The notes: generated by a model not told the origin, from the letters alone. DNA of 64,000 nucleotides from Garicola koreensis (GCF_014195445.1 NZ_JACIBT010000001.1:1074165-1138164), one strand, 5' to 3'; counted from the first letter of the stretch, positions 17,529 through 31,665 are shown. A program made the numbers and translations.

Positions 17529-18588
17529 CCCGGTGACGACGCCGGGAATCCCGGGCCTGGGTGGCGTCATTGACCTCACCCACCAGGATCTCCAGCACGT
17601 CCTCCAGGAACAGGATGCCGCGGGTCTGGCCGTCGTCGTCGATGACGCGCGCCAGATGGGAGCCGGAGGCCTGCATGGCCGCCAGGCAGGTGTCGAGGTC
17701 GTCGCTGGGGCTCATATTGCCCAGCGAACGCACTGCGGTGACCGGCACCGGGTGCCCGGCATCGGCTTCAGTGAGGGCCATGATGTCTTTCAGATGCAGG
17801 TACCCGGAGTAGGCGTCGGCCTCGTCGGTGACCACGAATCGGGAGAAGCCGGTTCTGCCGACGGCCTTCTCCACCTGGGTGGGGGTGACGTCTGAGGGCA
17901 CGGTGATCAGCTCCTCGATGGGCACCATGACTTCCTGCGCGGTCCGGTCGGTGAAGTCCAGTGCCCCGGCGATGATGCCCGCCTGGTCGGTGACCGTGCC
18001 GCCTCGTTTGGATTCGGCGACGATCGTCTCCATCTCCTGCAGCGTGAAGGTGGAGATGACCTCATCGCGCGGGGTCACCCGGAAGGCGCGCAGCACCAGG
18101 TTCGCCGTGAAGTTCAGCAGCCAGATCAGCGGCATGAGCACCTTGTAGAGGAACACCAGCGGCGGGGCCAGCAGCAGCACGGCCCGGTCGGCCACGGAGA
18201 CGGCGAAGTTCTTCGGCACCATCTCCCCGAACGTGACGTGGAGGAAGCTGACGATGACCAGCGCGATGACCAGCGAGACGGTGGTGGTCACTGCAGTCGG
18301 CAGCCCGGCGGCGTCGAAGGGCACGGCCAGCAGGTGGTGAATGGCCGGTTCGGCGACGATGAGCAGCAGCAGCGAGCACACGGTGATCCCCAGTTGGGCC
18401 ACCGCGAGCATCTGACTGACGTGCTCCATGGCGTAGAGCGCCGTCTTGGCCCGTTTGGATCCGGCTTCGGCCTTCGGCTCGATCTGGCTGCGGCGCGCCG
18501 AGAGCACCGCGAACTCTCCGGCGACGAAGAACGCGTTTCCGGCCAGCAGCACCACCAGCCAGATGAGTCCCAGCAGATCTGTGGTCAT
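17512..18588 (-). CDS. CBS-domain membrane protein, CNNM/HlyC-CorC family (second of pair)
   Basis: Integral membrane protein of 358 aa. An N-terminal DUF21 (CNNM) region has about three to four helices (residues 1-150), followed by a CBS pair (about 190-340; EVMVPIEEL and YLHLKDIMAL). It lacks a clear C-terminal CorC/HlyC domain, unlike its neighbour. Family members are linked to Mg2+/Co2+ transport or efflux. Its ATG overlaps the stop of the neighbouring paralogue by 4 bases, so the two form an operon and perhaps a heteromer. Confidence 0.87.
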   Translation of the reverse strand: MTTDLLGLIWLVVLLAGNAFFVAGEFAVLSARRSQIEPKAEAGSKRAKTALYAMEHVSQMLAVAQLGITVCSLLLLIVAEPAIHHLLAVPFDAAGLPTAVTTTVSLVIALVIVSFLHVTFGEMVPKNFAVSVADRAVLLLAPPLVFLYKVLMPLIWLLNFTANLVLRAFRVTPRDEVISTFTLQEMETIVAESKRGGTVTDQAGIIAGALDFTDRTAQEVMVPIEELITVPSDVTPTQVEKAVGRTGFSRFVVTDEADAYSGYLHLKDIMALTEADAGHPVPVTAVRSLGNMSPSDDLDTCLAAMQASGSHLARVIDDDGQTRGILFLEDVLEILVGEVNDATQARDSRRRHRVTDSA

Positions 18589-19997
18589 GATCCCTCCACC
18601 ATCCTCTGGCGCTCATCGGCGGCACGGATGTGCCCGGCGCGCTCCTGGGCCATGCGGCGGGCCCGCTCGGCCTGGTCCTGCAGGGCCTGCCGGCGCACCT
18701 CGGGGTCGGGAATGAAGCGGATGCGGTCGATGCGGCGGCCGTCGATGGCCAGCACCGTCAGCCGGCCGGATGCGATGGGGACCTCATCGCCGACTGCGGC
18801 GATGCGGCCCAGGTGGTAGAGCATGAATCCTGCTGTGGTCTCGTAGGCGGGGTCCTCGGAGAGGTTCAGCTCCAGGATCTGGGAGTTGATCTCATCGGGG
18901 CGCAGCAGTCCGGGGAAGATCCAGTCGCCGGACGCGCTCTGCAGCACTCCTGGGGTGAGGGCGTCGTGTTCGTCGTCGACCTCTCCGACGACCTCCTCGA
19001 CCAGGTCCTCCAGCGTGACGGCTCCGGAGGTGCCGCCGTACTCGTCCTCAACGATCGCCATCTGCAGCGGGGCCTGGCGCAGCACCGGAAGCAGCGCGTC
19101 CAGGTGGATGGTCTCGGGCACCCGGGTCACATCGCTCATCAGTGTCGCCGCCACCAGCGGGCCGCGCTTGCTGCGCGGAACGGCGACGGCCTTCTTCACG
19201 TGGACCACGCCCCGGACGTCGTCGACCCCGGACTCCCCCAGCACCGGGAAGCGGGAGTACCCGGTGCGGCGGGCGGTGTCGATGACCTCCTCCAGCGAGG
19301 ACTCTGCCTCCACGCTGCTCATCCGCGGCCGCGGGGTCATCACATCAGCGGCGGTCTGCTCCGAGAAGTGCAGGGTACGGTCCAGGAAGGTCGCCGTCTG
19401 CTGGTCCAGGGTCCCCAGGCTGGCAGAGCGGCGCACCATCGCGGAGAGCTCCTCCGGGGTCCGCGCCCCGGAGAGCTCCTCCTTGACCTGAAGGCCCACC
19501 CGGTTCAGGACTTTGTTGGAGAAGCCGTTGAGCACTACGATCAGCGGTTTGAACACGGCGGTGAAGACCATCTGGGGCCGGGCCAGGGCGCGGCCGATCC
19601 GGAATGCTTCGGCCACGGCGAGGTTCTTGGGCACCAGCTCACCCAGCAGCATTGTTGCCATGGTGGCGGCCAGCATGGCGATGAGCAGCGAGACCCCGCC
19701 GGCGGCGGCTTCGGGAACTCCCAGGCCGGTCAGGGGCGGCGCGATCAGCCGGCTGAGGGCCGGTTCGGTGACGTAGCCGATGAGCAGGGTGTTGATCGTG
19801 ATGCCCAGCTGACAGCTGCTCAGCTGGGTGGAGAGCGATTTGAGGCAGCGCATCAGCGTTTCGGCGCGCTTATCACCCTTGTCGATGGCGTGCTGAACAG
19901 TGGGCTGGTCGAGAGCCACCAGGGCGAACTCGACGGCGACGAAGAAGCCGTTGCCCAGGATGAGCACGAGGCCGAGCGTGAGGAGGATCCACTCCAC
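18585..19997 (-). CDS. CBS-domain membrane protein with CorC/HlyC C-terminal domain
   Basis: Paralogue of the next gene, 470 aa. It has DUF21 helices (about 1-180), a CBS pair (about 210-340; DVMTPRPRM, VEDEYGGTSGAVTLEDLVEE) and a C-terminal CorC/HlyC domain (about 350-435; TTAGFMLYHLGRIAAVGDEV). A role in divalent cation (Mg2+/Co2+) homeostasis is known for relatives. The GTG start directly follows the TAA of a 25-codon upstream reading frame, which may control its translation. Confidence 0.88.
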   Translation of the reverse strand: MEWILLTLGLVLILGNGFFVAVEFALVALDQPTVQHAIDKGDKRAETLMRCLKSLSTQLSSCQLGITINTLLIGYVTEPALSRLIAPPLTGLGVPEAAAGGVSLLIAMLAATMATMLLGELVPKNLAVAEAFRIGRALARPQMVFTAVFKPLIVVLNGFSNKVLNRVGLQVKEELSGARTPEELSAMVRRSASLGTLDQQTATFLDRTLHFSEQTAADVMTPRPRMSSVEAESSLEEVIDTARRTGYSRFPVLGESGVDDVRGVVHVKKAVAVPRSKRGPLVAATLMSDVTRVPETIHLDALLPVLRQAPLQMAIVEDEYGGTSGAVTLEDLVEEVVGEVDDEHDALTPGVLQSASGDWIFPGLLRPDEINSQILELNLSEDPAYETTAGFMLYHLGRIAAVGDEVPIASGRLTVLAIDGRRIDRIRFIPDPEVRRQALQDQAERARRMAQERAGHIRAADERQRMVEGS

Positions 19998-20075
19998 TTA
20001 GCGGAGCCACCTCCGCATCCACGGCTGCGGGGTCAGTGAGAGATTCCGGCACCAGCCGGGTTGTCGATACTCCAT
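19998..20075 (-). CDS. Putative coupled leader ORF (25 aa)
   Basis: ATG at 20075 lies 9 bases after a -10 element (TAGAAT, 20085-20090) and reads 25 codons (MEYRQPGWCR...) to a TAA that touches the GTG of the CBS gene (TAAGTG). The arrangement suggests that ribosomes finishing the short frame re-initiate on the main gene. The peptide is rich in Arg, Trp and Pro. It may be only a translation-loading device. Confidence 0.35.
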   Translation of the reverse strand: MEYRQPGWCRNLSLTPQPWMRRWLR

Positions 20076-20084
20076 AACAGGGGA

Positions 20085-20090
20085 ATTCTA
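20085..20090 (-). promoter_or_regulatory. -10 element for the CBS-domain operon
   Basis: TAGAAT on the minus strand in the short gap after guaB1, 9 bases before the leader ORF ATG. It would give the CBS pair its own promoter. Confidence 0.42.
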
Positions 20091-20099
20091 CCGGACCTT

Positions 20100-25650
<5,551 letters not shown>

Positions 25651-25654
<4 letters not shown>

Positions 25655-26277
25655 GCGGTATGGAGGATCCTGCACCGACGCGCCGGCTGCGTCTGGTCGT
25701 CGTCGGCGATGAGCTGCTCACCGGCGTCGGCGACCCCCGAGCCCTGGGCTGGGTGGGCCGCGTGCTCTCCAAGACGCCGCTGGAGGACGTGGAGCTGCAG
25801 CACTATGTGCTTGCGGTTCCCGACGAAGGCACTGAGGCTCTGTCGCAGCGCTGGGAGGCTGAGGCGGCTCCCCGGTTCGGCCCCACCACGGAGAACCTGC
25901 TGCTCATCGCGCTCAATGACCATGACTTGGTCAACGCGACCTCAGCGCGGGCGCGGCTGAACCTGGCCAATATCCTCGACCGCGCCGCCCAGCAGGGCAT
26001 CCGGTGCCTGGTGCTGGGCCCGCTGCCGGGGCTGGACGCTGAGCGCAACCGGCAGGCCGCACAGCTCAACCGCGCCTATCAGGATGTCGCCACCCGGCGG
26101 TCCCACCCCTACGTCGACGCATTCACCCCGCTGGTGGACCACCAGCAGTGGCGGGAGGACCTCACCGCCAACGAGGGCCGTCCGGCCCAGGCCGGCTATG
26201 GGCTCATCGCCTGGCTGATGCTGCACCGCGGCTGGTACCAGTGGTTGGACCTGCCCGAGCCGGCCGCATCGTCCTAA
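25651..26277 (+). CDS. SGNH/GDSL-hydrolase-like protein lacking the catalytic triad
   Basis: The 208-aa protein has an SGNH-hydrolase layout: block [11 protein letters not shown] (residues 17-25), block III-like LLIALNDHD, and a late block [13 protein letters not shown]. The usual GDS serine is Glu21. The usual DxxHP acid/base pair aligns with N174-E-G-R177-P, so Ser, Asp and His all appear replaced, while the oxyanion-type Asn is kept. It may bind rather than hydrolyse a ligand. The GTG start overlaps the kgd stop (GTGA), implying co-translation; an ATG 9 bases on is the alternative. Confidence 0.75.
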
Positions 26278-26292
26278 CGGGGGCAGCTGCAG

Positions 26293-26298
26293 TAGAAT
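26293..26298 (+). promoter_or_regulatory. -10 element of the bL37 gene
   Basis: TAGAAT, about 36 bases before the bL37 ATG, so this gene has a short leader. A full ribosome site (GAAGGAGGT, 26321-26329) lies 5 bases before the start, unlike the leaderless genes around it. Confidence 0.5.
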
Positions 26299-26334
26299 AG
26301 CCCACGTTCCGTTCCCTACAGAAGGAGGTCGGCT

Positions 26335-26412
26335 ATGAGTAAGCGCGGACGTAAGCGCAAGGACCGCCGCAAGAAGAAGGCCAATCACGGCAAGCGGCCG
26401 CTGTCCGGCTGA
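26335..26412 (+). CDS. Large-subunit ribosomal protein bL37
   Basis: A 25-residue, extremely basic peptide: MSKRGRKRKDRRKKK, then ANHGKRPLSG. The pattern KRGRK..DR....ANHGKRP matches bL37, the short protein of actinobacterial 50S subunits described from mycobacterial ribosome structures. An ideal Shine-Dalgarno site precedes it and a strong terminator follows. Its position next to rsrA-sigH agrees with gene order in other actinobacteria. Easily missed because of its size. Confidence 0.88.
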   Translation: MSKRGRKRKDRRKKKANHGKRPLSG

Positions 26413-26445
26413 GCGTCGACCATTTCACCGGCGTGATGCCATAGC

Positions 26446-26483
26446 AAAACCCCCGCTGCGAAGTCTCTTCCAGCGGGGGTTTT
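26446..26483. terminator. Bidirectional intrinsic terminator between bL37 and rsrA
   Basis: CCCCCGCTG and CAGCGGGGG form a 9-bp stem with a 12-base loop. It is flanked by AAAA on one side and TTTT on the other, so it can end transcription in both directions. Confidence 0.9.
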
Positions 26484-26514
26484 CTGGCGAAAAGGTGGCA
26501 CGGTTGAGTGCGGG

Positions 26515-26790
26515 TCAGTGACCTGCTTCAGTTCTGATCTGGCTGATCTGCTCCATGATGGTGATCTTCAGCGTATCCGGGGCCTGCTCCGTGCAGGAGC
26601 GCCTGACCGCGCTGCGGATCACACACTCCAGGTCGTAGTCGGAGGCGCACTCCGGGCAGTCGTTGAGGTGGGCCTGGACGTCGTCGATGTCCCCGCGGGA
26701 GAGTACGCCGTCGAGATACTCATAGATCCGCTCCAGCCGCTGGGCGGACTCAGCCGGGGTGTCGCAGTCCTTGCAGTTCTCTGTACTCAT
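26515..26790 (-). CDS. rsrA: Zinc-binding anti-sigma factor (RsrA/RshA type)
   Basis: Redox-sensing anti-sigma factor of 91 aa. It has the ZAS motif HLNDCPEC (H-x3-C-x2-C), an N-terminal NCKDCD and a later Cys in RRSCTEQ. In relatives, disulphide stress oxidises these cysteines, zinc is lost and the partner sigma factor is freed. Its start overlaps the sigH stop (ATGA), consistent with stoichiometric co-expression. Confidence 0.93.
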   Translation of the reverse strand: MSTENCKDCDTPAESAQRLERIYEYLDGVLSRGDIDDVQAHLNDCPECASDYDLECVIRSAVRRSCTEQAPDTLKITIMEQISQIRTEAGH

Positions 26791-27422
26791 GAAGTGGACT
26801 CCCGTCTTCTGAAGCCGCGTTCGCGGGCGTAGTCGGCCAGCAGGCCGCGCAGCAGCTTCCGGCCGCGGTGCAGCCGAGACATGACCGTGCCGATGGGGAT
26901 GTTGAGGATCTCAGCGATCTCCTTATAGGCGAATCCCTCCACGTCGGAGAAGTACACCGCCAGGCGGAACTCCTCGGGGATCTGCTGCAGGGCATCCTTG
27001 ACATCGGAATCGGGCAGGTGGTCCAACGCTTCGGTCTCCGCCGAGCGCAGCCCGGAGCTGGTGTGCTGAGCGGATTGGGCCATCTGCCAGTCCTCCACCT
27101 GTTCGGTGTTGGTCTGCTTCGGCTGGCGCTGCTTCTTGCGATAGATGTTGATGTAGGTGTTGGTCAGGATCCGGTACAGCCAGGCCTTCAGGTTGGTGCC
27201 GGGCTTGTACTGGTGGAAGGCGGAGTACGCCTTGGTGTAGGCCTCTTGGACAAGGTCCTCAGCGTCCTGTGGATTGCGTGTCATGCGCATGGCAGCTGAA
27301 TACAGCTGATCCACATACTGCAGGGCCTCACGCTCGAACCGGAACCGCCGGGCGGCCTCGGTCTCCGAGGCGACGTCGACTGCCTCCGGGGCAGCATCTG
27401 AAACTGTTGGGCGCTCACTCAT
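26787..27422 (-). CDS. sigH: ECF sigma factor SigH/SigR (oxidative and heat stress)
   Basis: ECF group sigma factor. Region 2 ([25 protein letters not shown]...[14 protein letters not shown]) and region 4 ([25 protein letters not shown]...[15 protein letters not shown]) are complete. The short form from ATG at 27422 has 211 aa and follows a -10 hexamer (27431-27436). The frame stays open upstream to an ATG at 27485, which lies just downstream of a SigR-type promoter, giving a 21-residue longer form. The next gene encodes its anti-sigma factor. Targets in relatives are thioredoxin, mycothiol and protease genes. Confidence 0.94.
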   Translation of the reverse strand: MSERPTVSDAAPEAVDVASETEAARRFRFEREALQYVDQLYSAAMRMTRNPQDAEDLVQEAYTKAYSAFHQYKPGTNLKAWLYRILTNTYINIYRKKQRQPKQTNTEQVEDWQMAQSAQHTSSGLRSAETEALDHLPDSDVKDALQQIPEEFRLAVYFSDVEGFAYKEIAEILNIPIGTVMSRLHRGRKLLRGLLADYARERGFRRRESTS

Positions 27423-27430
27423 TGCCCACG

Positions 27431-27436
27431 AGTCTA
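27431..27436 (-). promoter_or_regulatory. Housekeeping-type -10 element for the short SigH form
   Basis: TAGACT on the minus strand ends 8 bases before the ATG at 27422 and lies inside the extended reading frame. It predicts a leaderless mRNA for the short isoform. No clear -35 is seen. Confidence 0.45.
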
Positions 27437-27494
27437 CGCGCACCCGCTGCTGCGGTGCCGCTGGTGCTAAAGCTGCCACTGTCATACTGAGAAT

Positions 27495-27520
27495 AACGAC
27501 GCCGACGCCGTTCACATTCC
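27495..27520 (-). promoter_or_regulatory. SigR/SigH-type autoregulated promoter of sigH-rsrA
   Basis: On the minus strand GGAAT (27520-27516) and GTT (27497-27495) are separated by exactly 18 bases, the known SigR/SigH consensus. An in-frame ATG at 27485 begins 9 bases after GTT, so the stress transcript would start almost on that codon and encode a longer SigH. Confidence 0.72.
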
Positions 27521-27610
27521 TCGCAGCTGATTCGCTTGATAGATTAGTTCAGGACACAGCCGAATTCCCGGCGTGGGCCCCACCGGTCCGCCCGTTCGAG
27601 GAGGAGAAGC

Positions 27611-28243
27611 ATGACTCTGATCCGCAAAGTCGCCCGACCACTGCTAGGTGCCAGCTTCATCGCCGGCGGCGTGGAGCGCCTTCGCCGGCCCGATGAGGCC
27701 AGCGCAGAGCTGCAGACCACTCTTGACGAGCTGGCCTCCCTCGTCCCGCAGGCCGAGCAGGTGGCATCGAACCCGAAGCGCACCGCCCAGGTGCTCGGCG
27801 GCGTGCAGGTCGGCGCCGGCGCGATGCTGGCCATCGGCAAGTGTCCGCGCCTGGCGGCACTGGCCCTCTGCGGAGTGCACAAGCTCAACTCCTACGCCGA
27901 GTTCCGCACCGCCAGTGTGGAGACCAAGGAGGACGTCGCCGCACAGCGCACCACGCTGCTGAAGAACGTCTCCATCCTCGGTGGTCTCGGCCTGGCCATC
28001 GCCGACCTGGCCGGCAAGCCGTCCTTGGGCTGGCGCGCCGAGAACCTCTCCAAGCGCGCCCAGAAGAAGGGCGCGAAGTTCGGTGAGAAGACGTCCAAGT
28101 GGGCCGAGGACCTCGGAGACGACGCCGTCGACACGCTGAAAGCCTTCGAGAAGGACGCCAAGAAATCCTTCCGCAGGGCCGAGAGCGAAGCCAAGCGGGC
28201 CGTGGCCCAGGTCGCCAAGGATGCGCAGAAGGTCACGCCCTGA
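27611..28243 (+). CDS. DoxX-family membrane protein with charged C-terminal tail
   Basis: The 210-aa protein starts RKVARPLLGASFIAGGVERLRRP, typical of DoxX-like proteins, with about four hydrophobic segments up to residue 135. A Lys/Glu-rich amphipathic tail follows (about 145-210; KRAQKKGAKFGEKTSKWAEDL), likely a coiled coil. DoxX relatives work with redox or quinone-linked membrane complexes; the exact role is unknown. An AGGAGGAG ribosome site precedes the ATG. It lies divergent from sigH and directly upstream of aroA. Confidence 0.82.
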   Translation: MTLIRKVARPLLGASFIAGGVERLRRPDEASAELQTTLDELASLVPQAEQVASNPKRTAQVLGGVQVGAGAMLAIGKCPRLAALALCGVHKLNSYAEFRTASVETKEDVAAQRTTLLKNVSILGGLGLAIADLAGKPSLGWRAENLSKRAQKKGAKFGEKTSKWAEDLGDDAVDTLKAFEKDAKKSFRRAESEAKRAVAQVAKDAQKVTP

Positions 28244-29607
28244 ACACGGCTGCGGCCCCACTGCCCCAGGACTCTGCTCTCGGATGGCTTGCGCCACGAG
28301 CCTCGCAGCCGGTGACCGGACGCATCCGGGTGCCGGCGTCGAAGTCACTGACCAACCGCTACCTGCTGCTGGCTGCCATGGCCTCCGGCCCCTCCGTGGT
28401 GGTCAACCCGTTGGACTCCCGCGACTCCCAGCTGATGCTCAGCGCCCTCACTGCCCTGGGGGCGCAGGTGGAGCACATAGCCGACTGGCGGACCAGCGGC
28501 GAACCAGCAGTGCGCATCACCCCCATCAGCTCTGCTGAGGCCGGCCGGGAGCCGGCCGGGGTCGACTGCGGACTGGCCGGAACAGTGATGCGCTTTGTGC
28601 CGGCGCTGGCCGCGCTGAGCGGCCGTGAGGTGCGTTTCGACGGCGACCCCGAGGCCCGGGTGCGGCCCATGGGCGCAGTGCTTGAGGGCCTGCGCGCTCT
28701 GGACGTGGCAATTGCAGACGACGCCGAGCCGGGGTTTTTACCCTTCACCGTGGAGGGAACCGGGACGGTGGCCGGCGGGCAGATCACCATCGACGCCTCA
28801 GGCTCCAGCCAGTTCGTCTCCGGACTGCTGCTGGCCGCACCCGGCTTCCGTCAGGGACTCACCCTGAGTCACCGCGGCGCCCAGGTGCCCTCGCTGGAGC
28901 ACGTGGAGATGACCCTGAACGTGCTGGAGCAGGTGGGAGTCAGCGTCAGCTCCCCGCAGCCCCACACCTGGAGGGTCGAACCCGGCCCGATCGCTGCCTT
29001 CACGGTGCGGGTGGAGCCTGACCTCTCCAACGCGGGGCCCTTCCTGTGCGCCGCTGCTGCCACCGGCGGTGAGGTGACCATGACGGGTTGGCCCGCCGAG
29101 TCCACCCAGATCGGTCGGCGCTGGCCGAAGCTGTTGGAAGACTTCGGCTGCACCGTCACCCTCACCGACGAGCCCCCGGCCAGCGACGGGTCCGCCCCCA
29201 CAGCGACCCTCACCGTTGCCGGACCCGAACAGCTGGTCTCCCCCGGGGTGGTCGAGGCCACCGCAGAACTGACCCCCACCGTTGCGGCACTGGCGGCGCT
29301 CTGCCCCCAGGAGACGACGTTCACCGCCGTGGCGCACCTGCGCGGGCATGAGACCGACCGGATCGCAGCCCTGGTGGCGGAGATCCGCCGGCTCGGCGGA
29401 GCCGCGCAGGAGACCGAGGACGGCTTCACCGTGCTGCGCCCCATCGCCCACGGCGGCGAGGTCCTCAGCTACGCCGACCACCGCATGGCCACCTTCGGTG
29501 CGGTGCTCGGCCTCACCGTCGATGGCGTGCGGGTCGAAGACATCAGCTGCACCGCCAAGACCATGCCCGACTTCCCCGACCGTTGGGAAACCTTGGTGAA
29601 CCGATGA
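28240..29607 (+). CDS. aroA: 3-phosphoshikimate 1-carboxyvinyltransferase (EPSP synthase)
   Basis: Shikimate-pathway enzyme joining PEP to shikimate 3-phosphate. Substrate-binding motifs are VPASKSLTNRYLLLA, DCGLAGTVMRFVPA, DASGSSQFVSGLLLA, YADHRMATFGAVLGL and a closing TAKTMPDFPDRW. The start is unusual. There is no in-frame ATG, GTG or TTG between 28099 (145 bases inside the DoxX gene) and GTG 28312, and that GTG would remove the normal N-terminal segment. CTG at 28240 overlaps the upstream stop (CTGA) and has AGAAGG 8 bases before it, so I use it. Confidence 0.88.
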   Translation: MNTAAAPLPQDSALGWLAPRASQPVTGRIRVPASKSLTNRYLLLAAMASGPSVVVNPLDSRDSQLMLSALTALGAQVEHIADWRTSGEPAVRITPISSAEAGREPAGVDCGLAGTVMRFVPALAALSGREVRFDGDPEARVRPMGAVLEGLRALDVAIADDAEPGFLPFTVEGTGTVAGGQITIDASGSSQFVSGLLLAAPGFRQGLTLSHRGAQVPSLEHVEMTLNVLEQVGVSVSSPQPHTWRVEPGPIAAFTVRVEPDLSNAGPFLCAAAATGGEVTMTGWPAESTQIGRRWPKLLEDFGCTVTLTDEPPASDGSAPTATLTVAGPEQLVSPGVVEATAELTPTVAALAALCPQETTFTAVAHLRGHETDRIAALVAEIRRLGGAAQETEDGFTVLRPIAHGGEVLSYADHRMATFGAVLGLTVDGVRVEDISCTAKTMPDFPDRWETLVNR

Positions 29608-30725
29608 GCCGGTGGGACTCCTGGGACGAATCCGACGTCCGAGTGCGTCCGAACAAGAAGGGCTCTCGGCCGCGCACCAAAGATTCCCCCACCTACGACG
29701 ACGCCGAGTCCGGCCGCGTCGTCCAAGTCGACCGCGGCCGCTACACCTGCGCGGTGGCCAGTGCCGAGGGGGCCGAGGATCGTGTGGTCACCGCCATGCG
29801 GGCCAAGGCGCTGCGCAGAACGGCGGTGGTCTGCGGAGACCTGGTCCGGCTGGTGGGCGACACCTCCGGCGCCGAAGGAACCCTGGCCCGGCTGGTGCAG
29901 ATCGATGAGCGCCGCACCCTGCTGCGCCGCTCAGCAGAGGACACCGACGACGCCGAACGGGTCGTCGTCGCCAATGCCGATCAGCTGCTGATCGTGGTGG
30001 CCGCCGCTGACCCGCAGCCGCGCATCGGGTTCATCGACCGTGCTCTGGTGGCCGCCTACGAGGCCGGGATCACCCCGGTGCTGCTGATCACCAAGGCGGA
30101 TCTCGCCGCGGACCCGGCCGACCCGGCGCACCTGGTCTCCCACTACAGCCACCTGGACCTGACCACAGTGATCTCCTCGCGCGCCGACACGCAGGACCCC
30201 GACCGCACCCGGCTCTCCCCCGATGCGGTGGCCCAGCTGCGCCGTCTGCTCTGCGGGCAGGTCACCGCCCTGATCGGCCACTCCGGGGTGGGAAAGTCCA
30301 CCATGGTCAACGCGCTCACCGGAGCGGACCGGGCCATCGGCGGGGTCAACATGATCACCGGCCGGGGCCGCCACACCTCCTCCTCAGCAGTGGCGCTGAC
30401 CCTGGAACCCGGCCCCGAGGTGGAGCAGCCTCTGGCCCAGCGCTCCTGGGTCATCGACACCCCCGGGGTGCGCACCTTCGGCCTGGCGCATGTGGACCCG
30501 GATGATGTGCTGGCCGCCTTCGAGGACCTGGTGGAGGGCAGCGTCGACTGTGAGCCCGGCTGCGCCCACGAGTCCCCCGCCGGCGGCTGTGCGCTGGACG
30601 CCTACGTCGCAGCCGGTCACGCCGGTGTCAACGGCGGCGCCCGGCTGCAGTCGCTGCGCGGACTGCTCAGCTCGCTGACCGGCAGCCAGAGCCCGTCTCA
30701 GGAGAAGACCCTGGGCACTGCATGA
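29604..30725 (+). CDS. rsgA: Ribosome small-subunit-dependent GTPase A
   Basis: Circularly permuted GTPase that helps mature the 30S subunit, 373 aa. It has an OB-fold N-terminal domain (about 35-105), G4 LLITKAD before G1 GHSGVGKST and G3 DTPGVRTF, and a C-terminal zinc-binding region with CEPGCAHE...CALDAY. The ATG overlaps the aroA stop (ATGA). The aroA-rsgA pair near sigH matches the M. tuberculosis arrangement (Rv3223c-Rv3228). Confidence 0.94.
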   Translation: MSRWDSWDESDVRVRPNKKGSRPRTKDSPTYDDAESGRVVQVDRGRYTCAVASAEGAEDRVVTAMRAKALRRTAVVCGDLVRLVGDTSGAEGTLARLVQIDERRTLLRRSAEDTDDAERVVVANADQLLIVVAAADPQPRIGFIDRALVAAYEAGITPVLLITKADLAADPADPAHLVSHYSHLDLTTVISSRADTQDPDRTRLSPDAVAQLRRLLCGQVTALIGHSGVGKSTMVNALTGADRAIGGVNMITGRGRHTSSSAVALTLEPGPEVEQPLAQRSWVIDTPGVRTFGLAHVDPDDVLAAFEDLVEGSVDCEPGCAHESPAGGCALDAYVAAGHAGVNGGARLQSLRGLLSSLTGSQSPSQEKTLGTA

Positions 30726-30798
30726 GCCCTCGTCGCCGACTCAGCGACATTTTCGGCCGCTGAGCCGCCGGATGCACCAGTCTGCGGCGGCTGGTTGG

Positions 30799-30804
30799 TA
30801 GCTT
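30799..30804 (+). promoter_or_regulatory. -10 element of hisN
   Basis: TAGCTT, 6 bases before the ATG; leaderless geometry. Confidence 0.45.
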
Positions 30805-30810
30805 TTAGCC

Positions 30811-31608
30811 ATGAGCCTCGGATCCAGCCCCTATACCGAAGACCTCCGTCTGGCGCATGTGATCGCCGATTCGGCCGACGCCAAAACCATGCAGCATTTC
30901 AACGCCATGGACTTCGAGGTGGAGACCAAACCGGACCTGACGCCGGTGACCGTCGCCGACCGGGCCGCAGAGGAGGTCCTCCGGTCCCAGCTGGGGCGCG
31001 CGCGCGGCCGCGACGCGATCCTCGGCGAAGAGTTCGGTGAAACCGGCTCAGGGTCCCGCCGCTGGATCCTTGACCCCATCGACGGCACCAAGAACTTCAT
31101 CCGCGGGGTGCCCGTCTGGGCGACGCTGATCGCCCTGGTGGACCACGGTGAACCGGTGGTGGGGGTCGTATCTGCTCCGGCACTGGGGCGCCGCTGGTGG
31201 GCGGCCAAGGACGGCGGGGCCTACACGGGCAAATCCCTGACGGCAGCGAAGCAGCTGCACGTCTCAAAGGTCTCCGAGCTCAGTGATGCCTCCTTCTCCT
31301 ACTCCTCGTTGGACGGCTGGCGAGACCTGGGCCGGCTCCAGCAGTTCCTGGACTTCACCGATGCGGTCTGGCGCACCCGCGCCTACGGGGACTTCTGGTC
31401 CTACTGCATGGTGGCCGAAGGCACCGTCGACGTCGCCGCGGAGCCGGAGCTGGAGCTCTACGATATGGCGGCCCTGGTGCCGATCGTCCAGGAGGCCGGC
31501 GGGGCCTTCACCTCCTTGGCCAATGATCCCGGCTGCACCGGACCCAATGCGCTGGCCAGCAACGGTGTGCTGCACCAGCGGTCTCTTGAGGCCCTGGGCG
31601 GCGTCTGA
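30811..31608 (+). CDS. hisN: Histidinol-phosphatase, inositol monophosphatase fold
   Basis: Mg2+-dependent phosphatase of 265 aa. Motifs are LGEEFGE (metal-binding Glu), ILDPIDGTKNFIRGVPVWATLIAL and ELELYDMAALVPIVQEAGG. The HisN type catalyses the penultimate step of histidine synthesis in actinobacteria; its location after aroA-rsgA is typical. Other histidine genes sit at the right end of this window, 30 kb away. A general inositol-1-phosphatase is the alternative. Confidence 0.88.
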   Translation: MSLGSSPYTEDLRLAHVIADSADAKTMQHFNAMDFEVETKPDLTPVTVADRAAEEVLRSQLGRARGRDAILGEEFGETGSGSRRWILDPIDGTKNFIRGVPVWATLIALVDHGEPVVGVVSAPALGRRWWAAKDGGAYTGKSLTAAKQLHVSKVSELSDASFSYSSLDGWRDLGRLQQFLDFTDAVWRTRAYGDFWSYCMVAEGTVDVAAEPELELYDMAALVPIVQEAGGAFTSLANDPGCTGPNALASNGVLHQRSLEALGGV

Positions 31609-31665
31609 ATCTGACGCTCTGGGCAGCGCCTGAGACTCTGGGCTGTGACACTCCCCCATTCGACG

